A DNA stretch of 64,000 nt from the NCBI GenBank assembly GCA_045627525.1, contig JAZQNW010000011.1, positions 1-64,000 of the forward strand, in the 5' to 3' direction. The stretch comes from CAG-877 sp045627525 (GTDB lineage Bacteria; Bacillota_I; Bacilli_A; RF39; UBA660). Under the pieces are notes generated by a model, which ran no database searches, was not told the DNA's origin, and saw only the letters and a list, made by a program, of their open reading frames with translations. This document shows, in pieces, positions 8,416-16,915 of the stretch (within the stretch, counting starts at the first letter, position 1; every line of letters starts with the position of its first letter). A program made the translations under genes and the position numbers.

Positions 8416-9630
8416 ATGAAGATTAAAGTAGGTGTAGTTTTTGGTGGTGAAACAGTTGAACATGAAGTAAGTATTATTTCAGCCATTCAAGCTATGAACA
8501 AAATGGATCAAGAAAAATATGAAATAGTTCCAATTTATATTACAAAGAATAGAGAATGGTATACAGGAGATATGTTGAAAGATATTGATGTGTATCAAGA
8601 TTTATCATTAATAAAAAAGTATGCTACTAATGTAGTGTTATATTATAAAAATGGTAGTTATGTATTACAAAAAAAGAGTTTCCCTAAAAGAGTAGTTAAG
8701 GAAATAGATATAGCTTTTCCAATTGTACATGGTACTAACGTTGAAGATGGAGTTTTACAAGGTTATTTTCAAACAATTGGAATTCCATTTGTAGGTGGAA
8801 ATGTTTATGCCTCAGTTGTAGGACAAGATAAGGCTTATATGAAAGATGTATGGGCAGAGAAAAATTTACCAATGACTAATTATGTATGGTTCTATGATGT
8901 TGATTATAAGAAAGATAAGGATGAAGTTCTTAAAGATGTTTCAAAATTAAAATATCCAGTTATTGTAAAACCAGCAACTACTGGATCTAGTGTTGGTATT
9001 AGTGTATGTGAAAATAAAGAAAAATTGATAGAAGGTATAGATGAAGCAATTCAATATGACACTAAGATTGTTGTAGAGGAAGTAGTTAAAAACTTAAAAG
9101 AAGTTAATATTGCTGTTATGGGAAATTATGAACATCAAAAGGTTAGTGAAATTGAAGAGGTTTTATCTGGCAATAAATTCTTAACATATGCTGATAAATA
9201 TATCGGTGGTGGAAAAGCAAAAGGTGCAAAGGTACCAGTTAAAGGTTCAAAAGGTATGGCATCTACTAATCGTAAATTACCTGCTGATTTAAGTGATAAA
9301 ATGCGTAAAGAGGTTGAAGAAGTTGCTATAAAGGCATTCAAAGCTTTAGGTTCTGCTGGTAATTGTCGTATTGATTTTCTAATTGATGAGAAAGCTAAGA
9401 AAGTTTATATTAATGAAATAAATTCTATTCCAGGAAGTTTAGCTTTCTATTTATGGGATGCTAAGGGAATTGACTTTACTAGTATGTTAGATGAAATGAT
9501 TAATATTGGAATTAAGGACTATAAGAAAAGAGTTAGTAAAACTCATTCATTTGATTCAAATATTTTAAAAGGTTTTGCTGCTAATGGTGGAGTTAAAGGA
9601 ATGAAAGGTGCTAAAGGAAAACTAAGATAG
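8416..9630 (+). CDS. ddl: D-alanine--D-alanine ligase
   Basis: A 404-residue ATP-grasp enzyme that makes D-Ala-D-Ala for peptidoglycan. It starts VGVVFGGETVEHEVSIISA, the family N-terminal signature (GG.S.EH.VS). The ATP-grasp region has PVIVKPATTGSSVGISV and VEEVV, and the C-terminal metal/substrate region has CRIDFLIDE and YINEINSIPGS. At 404 residues it is longer than typical Ddl (about 310-360); an insertion with many Lys and Gly (KYIGGGKAKGAKVPVKGSKG) and a basic Gly-rich tail account for the difference. RBS AGGAGG. It is the last gene of the operon and its stop lies within the terminator stem. Confidence 0.92.
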   Translation: MKIKVGVVFGGETVEHEVSIISAIQAMNKMDQEKYEIVPIYITKNREWYTGDMLKDIDVYQDLSLIKKYATNVVLYYKNGSYVLQKKSFPKRVVKEIDIAFPIVHGTNVEDGVLQGYFQTIGIPFVGGNVYASVVGQDKAYMKDVWAEKNLPMTNYVWFYDVDYKKDKDEVLKDVSKLKYPVIVKPATTGSSVGISVCENKEKLIEGIDEAIQYDTKIVVEEVVKNLKEVNIAVMGNYEHQKVSEIEEVLSGNKFLTYADKYIGGGKAKGAKVPVKGSKGMASTNRKLPADLSDKMRKEVEEVAIKAFKALGSAGNCRIDFLIDEKAKKVYINEINSIPGSLAFYLWDAKGIDFTSMLDEMINIGIKDYKKRVSKTHSFDSNILKGFAANGGVKGMKGAKGKLR

Positions 9631-9644
9631 TTTTCCTTTTTTTG
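9613..9644 (+). terminator. Terminator of the ddl operon
   Basis: A 12-bp stem (9613-9624 with 9628-9639) followed by Ts. It overlaps the last codons and stop of ddl. Confidence 0.88.
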
Positions 9645-9648
9645 TGTA

Positions 9649-9678
9649 TATAAAAAGCTTCTTTTGAAGCTTTTTATA
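9649..9678. terminator. Bidirectional terminator between ddl and the MgtC-like gene
   Basis: A perfect 13-bp inverted repeat (9649-9661 with 9666-9678) with A/T-rich flanks on both sides. It contains the minus-strand stop codon and can terminate in both directions. Confidence 0.75.
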
Positions 9679-10384
9679 ATTCTTCTGTATCATCTAATTC
9701 TTCATTTGTTTTCTTATATTCATAGCGTCGTATTTTGAATTCATCAACAATAGTATTTACAAATTTATTTATTTTCTTTTCTGCTGCTTTTTTGATTATA
9801 ATATCAAATTCTATTACATCATCATCAACTATATAGTTTGTTATTTCAATGTTATTATCTTCTTCAGCATATTCATTTATTCTTTTTGTTATTTTATCTA
9901 TTTCTCTTGCATTTAGTACAATATTAAATGTTTCAATTGTTGAATTTGATACTGCTTTATTATTTACAAAGTGATTAACATATCGTAGAACAATATTAGC
10001 AAATAATACAAATAATGTTGCAATAATTGCTTCACCAATAAAACCACCTGCACATAATACACCTATAGCAGCATCACACCACATGGTTGCTGCGGTAGTT
10101 AATCCTTTTATTTTATTTTTATTATCTTTTATTATTACGCCGGCTCCAAAAAAACCGATTCCAGCAACTACTTGTGATGCAATTCTTGTTATGTCAAATC
10201 CTTCATAACCATAATTTTTTAATAGAAATGCGAAGCTAACAAACATGAATGAACCCATTGATATTAAAATCATTGTTCTAAGTCCTAATGCTCTTCTGCG
10301 ATATTGCCTTTCAATTCCCAGTATAAAGCTAAGTAAAAAACAAAATAATAAATTTATTAAAAATCCACTATAACTAATTTCCAT
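9674..10384 (-). CDS. MgtC/SapB family membrane protein
   Basis: A 236-residue protein with four to five membrane helices in the first 145 residues and a soluble C-terminal domain of about 80 residues. The family signature LGIERQYRRRALGLRTMIL (about residues 22-40), the GIGFFGAGVIIK segment and the TTAATMWCDAAIGVLCGAG-like stretch are all visible. MgtC-like proteins are inner-membrane proteins linked to Mg homeostasis and, in some bacteria, to inhibition of ATP synthase; the role here is inferred from family only. One of two minus-strand protein genes in the window. GGAGG precedes the ATG. Confidence 0.88.
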   Translation of the reverse strand: MEISYSGFLINLLFCFLLSFILGIERQYRRRALGLRTMILISMGSFMFVSFAFLLKNYGYEGFDITRIASQVVAGIGFFGAGVIIKDNKNKIKGLTTAATMWCDAAIGVLCAGGFIGEAIIATLFVLFANIVLRYVNHFVNNKAVSNSTIETFNIVLNAREIDKITKRINEYAEEDNNIEITNYIVDDDVIEFDIIIKKAAEKKINKFVNTIVDEFKIRRYEYKKTNEELDDTEEL

Positions 10385-10504
10385 TTTATCCTCCTACTAT
10401 ATGATATTATATTATCATTTTTTTTTTACAATAACAAGATGTTATATTGAAATAAATATATTACCATGCTATTATATTTTTAATTTATTTTATTGGGGGA
10501 TTAT

Positions 10505-11146
10505 ATGAGAATAGTAAAAAATTGTAGTATATATGATTTAAAAAATGAAGAAATAGGGAAGATACATCAAATAGCTTCTTGTGGTTATCCTAAGAAGATT
10601 TATAATGATTATTATTCTTCTTTAAATAGTCCAAGAGATTTTGAAGATTTATTTAATAGTGATCATTTACTTGATTTATTTGTTACTCTGGGTGAAGATT
10701 GGTTTTTATTCTATGCTACTTCTGAGAGTGTTCCGGGAGTTATATTAATTGATGACTGGGTTTCTACTTGTTCTAAGGAAGATATGCCATTACGTATTAA
10801 GGAAATGCTAGTGGCTTTTAAAGAATTACTTTTTAATAATAGAGATAGTTATATTTTGGCTAATTTAAGACACAATACGACTTTTAAATTATATACTAAA
10901 ATGTTAGAAAAAGGTTATATTGAGCAAAATCCTCCATTTTTAAATATGGTTGATGTTCCTGATGATGCTATGGATGTAATTTGTACTAATGCAGAAAGAT
11001 ATCCTGGAATAGAAGATTATTTAGATTCTAAAGAATCATTTTTTGATCCAGCTACTAATTATGTTTTACATAGTGTTGATTTTAAATTTACAGATAATTT
11101 TTTTGAAAAGTTTGAGAAACATTATCAAAAAGAAATAAAAAAATAA
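10505..11146 (+). CDS. Hypothetical protein, possible acetyltransferase-like fold
   Basis: A 213-residue soluble protein not recognised at family level. The ATG at 10505 is preferred because GGGGGA lies just upstream; the TTG at 10493 precedes that site. The middle section predicts as strand-helix alternation ending in YTKMLEKGYIEQNP, loosely reminiscent of GNAT C-terminal parts (an LYxKxGFxxxxP-like element), but no acetyl-CoA pyrophosphate loop (Q/RxxGxG/A) is present. It stands alone between the divergent MgtC gene and the tRNA-Lys gene. Treat the fold remark as weak. Confidence 0.6.
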   Translation: MRIVKNCSIYDLKNEEIGKIHQIASCGYPKKIYNDYYSSLNSPRDFEDLFNSDHLLDLFVTLGEDWFLFYATSESVPGVILIDDWVSTCSKEDMPLRIKEMLVAFKELLFNNRDSYILANLRHNTTFKLYTKMLEKGYIEQNPPFLNMVDVPDDAMDVICTNAERYPGIEDYLDSKESFFDPATNYVLHSVDFKFTDNFFEKFEKHYQKEIKK

Positions 11147-11170
11147 AAAGCAACATAAGTTGCTTTTGTT
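11146..11170 (+). terminator. Intrinsic terminator
   Basis: AAAAGCAAC (11146-11154) and GTTGCTTTT (11159-11167) form a 9-bp stem with an ATAA loop, then T-rich sequence. It lies just before the 3' end of the convergent tRNA-Lys gene and could serve both. Confidence 0.8.
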
Positions 11171-11177
11171 TTAATAT

Positions 11178-11253
11178 TGGTGGGCTGTTAGGGATTCGAA
11201 CCCTAGACCCACTGATTAAGAGTCAGTTGCTCTACCAACTGAGCTAACAGCCC
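11178..11253 (-). tRNA. tRNA-Lys (CTT)
   Basis: A 76-base cloverleaf on the minus strand with encoded CCA. The acceptor GGGCTGT pairs with ACAGCCC, the anticodon loop is CTCTTAA (anticodon CTT) and the T loop is TTCGAAT. The 267 bases between it and tRNA-Ile hold a promoter for the plus-strand tRNAs and otherwise only AT-rich sequence. Confidence 0.95.
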
Positions 11254-11395
11254 GTAAAATTAATTTACTCGTTTAGTATAGCACAAAAAGTATTAAAAAT
11301 AAATAGAAAATTTTAGTTTTTTAAATTTTTATATATATAAAGTTGAAATAATAATAATTTTTTTAATAAAAGAAGGGTAAAATAATAAAAAACAC

Positions 11396-11425
11396 TTGAC
11401 TTTAATCCTTTTTTTATAGTATTCT
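11396..11425 (+). promoter_or_regulatory. Promoter of the Ile-Asn-Glu tRNA cluster
   Basis: TTGACT (11396-11401), an 18-base spacer and TATTCT (11420-11425). The transcript would carry a leader of about 85 bases before tRNA-Ile. Confidence 0.6.
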
Positions 11426-11520
11426 ATTATTGCAATTTGTGATATTTGTATTAAAAATGTAATTTTGGTATTGCAAATGCATAAGTTTTATTGTAAACTA
11501 GAGTAGTATTATGAATTTTT

Positions 11521-11597
<77 letters not shown>

Positions 11598-11602
11598 TAT
11601 TT

Positions 11603-11679
11603 GCCTCAATAGCTCAGTTGGTTAGAGCACTTGACTGTTAATCAAGGGGTCCTAGGTTCAAGTCCTAGTTGGGGCGCCA
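11603..11679 (+). tRNA. tRNA-Asn (GTT)
   Basis: A 77-base cloverleaf with acceptor GCCTCAA/TTGGGGC (one T:G pair), anticodon loop CTGTTAA (GTT) and encoded CCA. Confidence 0.95.
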
Positions 11680-11688
11680 TTTTTATTT

Positions 11689-11765
11689 GGCGAGTTGGTG
11701 AAGTGGCTTAACACACTGCCCTTTCACGGCAGCATTCACGGATTCGAATTCCGTACTCGTCACCA
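11689..11765 (+). tRNA. tRNA-Glu (TTC)
   Basis: A cloverleaf with acceptor GGCGAGT/ACTCGTC, anticodon stem CTGCC/GGCAG around loop CTTTCAC (TTC), and encoded CCA. Last of the three-tRNA transcript. Confidence 0.94.
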
Positions 11766-11775
11766 TTTGTTTATT

Positions 11776-11795
11776 AACTCCGTAGGGAGTTTTTT
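11776..11795 (+). terminator. Terminator of the tRNA cluster
   Basis: AACTCC (11776-11781) and GGAGTT (11786-11791) with a GTAG loop and a T run. Confidence 0.75.
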
Positions 11796-11839
11796 GTTTT
11801 GTTTTTTATGTAGCAGAGAAGTCTTTTTTTTATTAATAG

Positions 11840-11868
11840 TTGACATATTTATATAAATAATGTAATAT
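11840..11868 (+). promoter_or_regulatory. Promoter of tRNA-Ser
   Basis: TTGACA (11840-11845), a 17-base spacer and TAATAT (11863-11868), 27 bases before the tRNA. Confidence 0.75.
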
Positions 11869-11895
11869 TGTATATGCGGACGCAATGTGAGTCAT

Positions 11896-11986
11896 GGAGT
11901 AGTACTCAAGAGGCTGAAGAGGCGCCCCTGCTAAGGGTGTAGGTCGGGCAACTGGCGCGAGAGTTCAAATCTCTCCTACTCCGCCA
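11896..11986 (+). tRNA. tRNA-Ser (GCT)
   Basis: A 91-base class II tRNA with a long variable arm. The acceptor GGAGTAG pairs with CTACTCC, the anticodon loop is CTGCTAA (GCT) and CCA is encoded. It has its own promoter and terminator. Confidence 0.94.
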
Positions 11987-11996
11987 TTATAAAATT

Positions 11997-12020
11997 AACC
12001 TTGATTATCAAGGTTTTTTT
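11997..12020 (+). terminator. Terminator of tRNA-Ser
   Basis: AACCTTGA (11997-12004) pairs with TCAAGGTT (12008-12015), followed by a run of seven Ts. Confidence 0.82.
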
Positions 12021-12032
12021 GTGCATAAAATA

Positions 12033-12041
12033 TGTTATAAT
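12033..12041 (+). promoter_or_regulatory. Extended -10 promoter of the PAP2-HAD unit
   Basis: TGT followed by TATAAT (12036-12041). Its position rules out the in-frame GTG at 12021 as a start for the PAP2 gene. Confidence 0.6.
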
Positions 12042-12062
12042 AAATGTGTGAGTGTGATATTG

Positions 12063-12677
12063 ATGAAAAGGAAAAATAAAATCATTATAATTTTGATGTT
12101 AATTATCTTTTTTATAATGTTTGGCTTGGTTTTTTTTGACAAAAATAGAGTATTTGATGAAGGCATTTATAATTTTATTATTAACTTTAGATGTGCTTTT
12201 TTAGATAATTTTTTTAAAACCATTACTAAATTAGGAAATACTAGCTCTATTTTAGTAGTCGTTATTGTTATATCTTTATTTTTTCATAATAAAAATAGTT
12301 TATTATTAATTATATCAGCGTTTGATTCAGCTCTTGTTAATTTTATATTAAAACGTGTTATAAAAAGACCACGTCCAGCGCATTTAAGATTAATTTCTCA
12401 GGGAGGATATTCATTTCCAAGCGGACATGCAATGTTATCTATCTGTGTTTATGGATTTTTGTTGTATTTATCTTTTAAAATAAAAAATAAATATTTAAGA
12501 TATTTGTTAATTTTTATTTTTAGTTTTATAATATTAGCAATTGGTATAAGTCGTATTTATGTAGGGGTACATTATCCAACTGATGTTATTGCGGGTTATG
12601 CACTAGCTATAATAGAAATAGTTTTTATAGATGAAGTTATTAGATTATGGGGGAATGAAAAATGTATAATGCAGTAG
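12063..12677 (+). CDS. PAP2-family lipid phosphatase
   Basis: A 204-residue protein with about six membrane helices carrying the three PAP2 motifs: KRVIKRPRP, SFPSGHAM, and SRIYVGVHYPTDVIAGY. These supply the Arg, Ser-His and His of the phosphatase site. The family removes phosphate from undecaprenyl pyrophosphate, phosphatidate or phosphatidylglycerol phosphate at the outer membrane face; undecaprenyl pyrophosphate recycling (BcrC-like) is a reasonable guess. The ATG at 12063 is chosen because the promoter -10 box lies at 12036-12041. It overlaps the following HAD gene by 16 bases. Confidence 0.88.
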   Translation: MKRKNKIIIILMLIIFFIMFGLVFFDKNRVFDEGIYNFIINFRCAFLDNFFKTITKLGNTSSILVVVIVISLFFHNKNSLLLIISAFDSALVNFILKRVIKRPRPAHLRLISQGGYSFPSGHAMLSICVYGFLLYLSFKIKNKYLRYLLIFIFSFIILAIGISRIYVGVHYPTDVIAGYALAIIEIVFIDEVIRLWGNEKCIMQ

Positions 12678-13390
12678 TTAGTTCTTTTGATGGTACACTA
12701 GTTGATAATTATGGTTCAATTGATGTATCAACAATATTGGAGATTGATAGAATCAGAAGAAAAAAAATATTATTTATCATAGCAACAGGCAGAGATTTAA
12801 ATTATGTATTAGAATATAATAGAGATTTTCCGTTTATAGATTATATTATTTCTTTAAATGGTGCTTATGTATATAATGTTAATAAAAGAAAGGTTATATA
12901 TAAAAAGAAAATAAGTATTACAGTAATAAGAAAGTTATTTAAAAAATTTAATAGTAATGTTATTTATGGATATGATGAATATAGTAAGTTTAGAATTTTA
13001 AATTTAGATAATTTAGATAATATTTATAAAATAGATATTATGAGTGATAGGGATAATATAGATAATTTAATTGATGAAATTAGTAATTTAAATTTGAATA
13101 TAACTTTTAATAAGCAATTTAGAGATGGCGATTATTTTGTTGAAATAACTATGTTAGATACTAATAAATATACGGGATTATTAAAAATATGTAATAAAGA
13201 AAAAATAGATTCTAAAGAAGTAATTGCGATTGGTGATTATTATAATGATATAGATCTTGTAAATAATGTTGGTTTGGGTGCTGCTGTAGAAAATGCAATT
13301 TCTGAAGTAAAAAAGAAAAAAATGAAAACAAGTTCTAATGAAGAAAAAGGTGTCGAATTATTATTAAAGAAAGTTTTTAAAGATAATTAA
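12662..13390 (+). CDS. Cof-type HAD-superfamily protein lacking the nucleophile Asp
   Basis: A 242-residue HAD protein of the Cof (IIB) type. Motif I, normally hhhDxDGT, reads VVSSFDGTL, so the nucleophilic Asp is Ser at about residue 8. Motif II (IIATGRD) and motif IV (GDYYNDIDL) are intact, and the cap domain covers about residues 85-175. The usual reaction is hydrolysis of sugar or nucleotide phosphates through an aspartyl-phosphate, which this protein should be unable to form. GGGGG precedes the ATG, and the gene overlaps PAP2 by 16 bases, indicating coupling. It may bind a phosphate ligand without turnover. Confidence 0.8.
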   Translation: MYNAVVSSFDGTLVDNYGSIDVSTILEIDRIRRKKILFIIATGRDLNYVLEYNRDFPFIDYIISLNGAYVYNVNKRKVIYKKKISITVIRKLFKKFNSNVIYGYDEYSKFRILNLDNLDNIYKIDIMSDRDNIDNLIDEISNLNLNITFNKQFRDGDYFVEITMLDTNKYTGLLKICNKEKIDSKEVIAIGDYYNDIDLVNNVGLGAAVENAISEVKKKKMKTSSNEEKGVELLLKKVFKDN

Positions 13391-13407
13391 TATCTTTTCT
13401 TTTTTTT
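13379..13407 (+). terminator. Terminator after the HAD gene
   Basis: AAAGATA (13379-13385) and TATCTTT (13391-13397) around a loop containing the stop codon, then a T-rich tract. A TATAAT at 13417-13422 can start the next unit. Confidence 0.7.
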
Positions 13408-13444
13408 AGTTAAGTTTTATAATATTAGTGGAAAGAGAGGTAGT

Positions 13445-14290
13445 ATGAAATTAAAAGTTAAACAAGATGGATATTTATTAGATTATTTATATAATAATTT
13501 AGATATGCCAAAAAAGAGAATAAAACAATATTTAACACATGGTTCAATATATGTTAACAATGTTAAGGTTACTAAGTATGATTATCGAGTGGTTACGGGA
13601 ATGCTAATTGTTATTGATACTGATAATAAAAATAAAAAAGTATTACCTTTCGATATATTATTTGAAGATGATCAAATTATAGTAGTTAATAAACCTAGTG
13701 GATTGCTAACTATTTCAACAAATAAGGAAAAGGAAAAAACACTTTATCACATTGTTTCCGATTATTTAAAAAGTACTAATAAATATGCTAAGGTGTTTAT
13801 TGTTCATAGATTGGATAAAGATACTAGCGGAATTGTTATATTAGCAAAAAATGAGAAAATTAAGAATCAACTACAGGAAAATTGGAATGAATATGTTAGA
13901 TTACGAGAATATGTTGCTATATGTCATGGGAAGTTTAAAGAAAAGACAGGTCGAATAGTTCAAAAATTAGCAGAAACAAAAACAAATTTAGTTTATGTTA
14001 GCAAAAAGAATGATGGAAAAGAAGCAATTACAAATTATAAGGTTGTTAAGGAAAATGATAAATATTCAATGCTTTCTATTGAAATAGAAACAGGAAGAAA
14101 AAATCAAATTAGAGTAGCGATGTCTACTTTAAAAAATCCAATTGTTGGTGATGATAAATACGGTTTTAAAGATAAAGAAAGTAGATTATATTTACATGCT
14201 AATCGTTTAAAAATATATTATCCAGTAATAAAAAAGGATATTTTGTTTGAAACATCTATACCTCAAGAGTTGAAAAAGAAAATGAATTAA
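13445..14290 (+). CDS. RluA-family pseudouridine synthase
   Basis: A 281-residue protein. The N-terminal 60 residues resemble an S4 RNA-binding domain (PKKRIKQYLTHGSIYVNNV). The catalytic domain has VVNKPSGLLT and VHRLDKDTSGIVILAKN; the Asp in HRLDKDTSG is the catalytic residue of RluA-type synthases. IETGRKNQIRV and VGDDKYG are the later conserved blocks. It isomerises uridine to pseudouridine in rRNA or tRNA; the target position cannot be inferred. GAGG lies before the ATG, and it is followed closely by the NagZ-like gene. Confidence 0.9.
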   Translation: MKLKVKQDGYLLDYLYNNLDMPKKRIKQYLTHGSIYVNNVKVTKYDYRVVTGMLIVIDTDNKNKKVLPFDILFEDDQIIVVNKPSGLLTISTNKEKEKTLYHIVSDYLKSTNKYAKVFIVHRLDKDTSGIVILAKNEKIKNQLQENWNEYVRLREYVAICHGKFKEKTGRIVQKLAETKTNLVYVSKKNDGKEAITNYKVVKENDKYSMLSIEIETGRKNQIRVAMSTLKNPIVGDDKYGFKDKESRLYLHANRLKIYYPVIKKDILFETSIPQELKKKMN

Positions 14291-14303
14291 TATGGGGAAA
14301 GAT

Positions 14304-15470
14304 ATGAAAAAAATCAAAATAATTAAAATTGTTTTTTATTTTTTGTTAGTAGGATTAATTTTTTTTGTAGCTTATAATAAGATTAATTTTAAAAGTAATG
14401 GTGCTGTTAAAAAAGAGTATATTAGTCATGAATTATTCGGTAATTATTATGATCAGGCTGACTTATTGCTAGAAAATATGTCATTGGAAGAAAAAGTGGG
14501 ACAATTATTTTTAGTTGGTTATGATAGTGAATTAGCATCAAAACAAGTAAAAGAATATCATCCTGGGGGATTTATATTATTTGCTAAAGATTTTGAAAAT
14601 CATACTAAGGATTCAATAAAAAGTGAATTGTCAAGTCTTCAAAAGAATAGTAATATTCCACTTGCTTTGGGTGTTGATGAAGAAGGTGGTTATGTAGTAA
14701 GAGTTAGTAAATTTACTAATTTTAGGAATGAAAGATTTGAATCACCAAGAAATTATTATGATCAAGGTGGATATGAGCTTTTGGAAACGGTTGAAAAGGA
14801 TAAAGCAAATTTATTGCTAAGTTTGGGTTTGAATTTAAATTTAGCACCTGTTGCTGACATATCTACAGATGAAAAAGATTTTATTTATAATAGAAGTTTT
14901 GGAATGGATGCTCATAATACGTCTTTATATATAAAAAATATGGTTAAATATGCAAATGAATCTGGTATATCATCTACTTTAAAGCATTTTCCTGGATATG
15001 GAAATAATGTTGATACTCATACTGGAGTGGCTATTGATAACAGAAGTTATGATGAATTTTTAACTAATGATTTTTTACCATTTGAAAGTGGAATAGAAGA
15101 AAAAGTTCCTGTGATATTAGTTTCTCATAATATTATTAATTGTATCGATCAACAATATCCGGCGACTCTTAGTAAAAAAGTTATAGATATTTTAAGAAAA
15201 GATCTTAATTTTAGTGGGTTAGTTATTACTGATGATTTATCAATGGATGCTGTTTCTAAATATGTAAATGATGGAACAGCAGCTGAATTAGCTATAAATG
15301 CTGGTAATGATATGATTATTACTTTCAATTTTGAAGAAATGTATTATAATATATTAGAAGCGGTGCAAAATAAAAGCGTAGATATTGATGCTATTAATAC
15401 AGCAGTTAGAAGAATATTAGCTTGGAAATTATCTTATGGAATTATGGAGGAGGTAAATTATGATTATTGA
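14304..15470 (+). CDS. Membrane-anchored family 3 glycoside hydrolase, NagZ-like
   Basis: A 388-residue protein with an N-terminal signal-anchor helix and a GH3 N-terminal TIM barrel. Visible motifs are EEKVGQLFLVG, GVDEEGGYVVR, LKHFPGYGN followed by DTHTGV (the His of the NagZ loop), and VITDDLSMDAVS, whose Asp is the nucleophile. Such beta-N-acetylhexosaminidases remove GlcNAc from muropeptides in cell-wall turnover. The anchor suggests action outside the membrane. The ATG at 14304 has GGGGAAAG upstream, unlike the ATG at 14292. The 3' end overlaps asnS by 11 bases. Confidence 0.88.
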   Translation: MKKIKIIKIVFYFLLVGLIFFVAYNKINFKSNGAVKKEYISHELFGNYYDQADLLLENMSLEEKVGQLFLVGYDSELASKQVKEYHPGGFILFAKDFENHTKDSIKSELSSLQKNSNIPLALGVDEEGGYVVRVSKFTNFRNERFESPRNYYDQGGYELLETVEKDKANLLLSLGLNLNLAPVADISTDEKDFIYNRSFGMDAHNTSLYIKNMVKYANESGISSTLKHFPGYGNNVDTHTGVAIDNRSYDEFLTNDFLPFESGIEEKVPVILVSHNIINCIDQQYPATLSKKVIDILRKDLNFSGLVITDDLSMDAVSKYVNDGTAAELAINAGNDMIITFNFEEMYYNILEAVQNKSVDIDAINTAVRRILAWKLSYGIMEEVNYDY

Positions 15471-16839
15471 TGTAAAAAAATTATATGAAGATATAGATAA
15501 ATATATGGGTAAAGAAATTACTTTACAAGGATGGATTCGTAATCATCGTAAGCAAAAGGAATTTGGATTTATTGATTTTAATGATGGTACATTTTTTAAG
15601 ACTACTCAAATAGTTTATGATGATAAATTAGAAGATTTTTCAGAAATACAAAAATTAAAGATAGGTTCAGCTATTGAAGTTGTTGGAAATGTAATAGAAT
15701 CACCAGCAAAAGGTCAAAAATTTGAACTACAAGCTGTTTCTGTAAAATTATTAGGTGATTGTCCAGATGATTATCCTATTCAGCCTAAACGTCATACAAG
15801 GGAATTTTTAAGAGAGCAGGCATATCTTAGACCTAGAACTAATTTGTTTAGTGCAGTATTTAGAGTAAGAAGTGTTGCTGCTTATGCTATTCATAAATAT
15901 TTTCAAGATAATGGATATGTTTATTTTCATGCACCTTTAATCACTGCTAGTGATTGTGAAGGAGCAGGTGAAATGTTTCAAGTAACTACTTTGGATTTGG
16001 AAAAAGTAGCTAAAAGTGGAAAAGTTGATTACAGTAAAGACTTTTTTGGAAAACAATCTGCTCTTACAGTTAGTGGACAGTTACAGGCTGAAACTTTTGC
16101 TTTATCATATAAGAAGACTTATACTTTTGGACCAACATTTAGAGCAGAAAATTCTAATACAAAAACTCATGCTAATGAATTCTGGATGATTGAACCAGAA
16201 ATTGCTTTTTGTGATTTGGATGGCGATATGAAAATAATGGAGGAAATGTTAAAATATATAGTTAAATATGTGTTAGACAATTGTCCTGAAGAAATTGATT
16301 TCTTTGATAATTTTGTGGAAAAAGGATTAAAAGAAAAATTAAATAAATTAGTAACAAGTGAGTTTGTTAGAATTGATCATAAAGATGTTATAAAAATATT
16401 AAAGGAAGCACCAGTAAAATGGGAATTTGAACCAGAATATGGTGAAGATATAGCTAAAGAACATGAAAAATATATTACTGAATATTTTGGAGGACCTGTA
16501 TTTATTAAAAATTGGCCAAAAGACATAAAAGCATTTTATATGAAATTAAATCCAGATGGAGAAACAGTTGCAGCAGTTGATTTGGAAGTTCCTGGAGCAG
16601 GTGAATTAATGGGTGGTTCTCAAAGAGAAGAAGATTATGAAAAATTGGTTAATCGAATGGATGAATTAAAGATGGATAAGTCTGGATTGGAATGGTATTT
16701 AAATTTACGTAAGTTCGGTGGATGCTATCATTCAGGATTTGGAATGGGCTTTGAAAGATTACTTATTTATTTAACTGGTGTTGAAAATATACGTGATGTT
16801 ATACCTTTCCCTAGAACTCCTGGTAATTGTGACTTTTAA
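15460..16839 (+). CDS. asnS: Asparaginyl-tRNA synthetase
   Basis: A 459-residue class IIb synthetase. The N-terminal OB-fold anticodon domain covers residues 1-110 (TLQGWIRNHRKQKEFGFIDF). Class II motif 2 lies in TFGPTFRAENSNT and motif 3 in GFGMGFERLLIYLTG; the protein ends NIRDVIPFPRTPGNCDF, typical of AsnRS. It charges tRNA-Asn, a tRNA encoded at 11603. It starts inside the end of the NagZ-like gene with GGAGGAGG upstream, and no T-box leader precedes it, unlike ileS, glyS and pheS here. Confidence 0.95.
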   Translation: MIIDVKKLYEDIDKYMGKEITLQGWIRNHRKQKEFGFIDFNDGTFFKTTQIVYDDKLEDFSEIQKLKIGSAIEVVGNVIESPAKGQKFELQAVSVKLLGDCPDDYPIQPKRHTREFLREQAYLRPRTNLFSAVFRVRSVAAYAIHKYFQDNGYVYFHAPLITASDCEGAGEMFQVTTLDLEKVAKSGKVDYSKDFFGKQSALTVSGQLQAETFALSYKKTYTFGPTFRAENSNTKTHANEFWMIEPEIAFCDLDGDMKIMEEMLKYIVKYVLDNCPEEIDFFDNFVEKGLKEKLNKLVTSEFVRIDHKDVIKILKEAPVKWEFEPEYGEDIAKEHEKYITEYFGGPVFIKNWPKDIKAFYMKLNPDGETVAAVDLEVPGAGELMGGSQREEDYEKLVNRMDELKMDKSGLEWYLNLRKFGGCYHSGFGMGFERLLIYLTGVENIRDVIPFPRTPGNCDF

Positions 16840-16869
16840 AATTACAAATTAATTTTTGTAATTTTTTTT
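16839..16869 (+). terminator. Terminator of asnS
   Basis: A 10-bp stem AAATTACAAA / TTTGTAATTT (16839-16848 with 16855-16864) followed by Ts, starting at the stop codon. Confidence 0.82.
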
Positions 16870-16915
16870 GTATAAAATTTATAGTTTTGTAAATGTTATT
16901 AATGGGAGGAATATT

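Noticed and set aside
9135..9341. Minus-strand open frames inside ddl, tsf, cdd and TelA
   Set aside because: They lie fully inside well-supported genes, lack ribosome sites and show shadow-frame composition.
11254..11395. Possible gene or attachment site between tRNA-Lys and tRNA-Ile
   Set aside because: No frame, direct repeat of a tRNA end or integrase was found; only AT-rich sequence.
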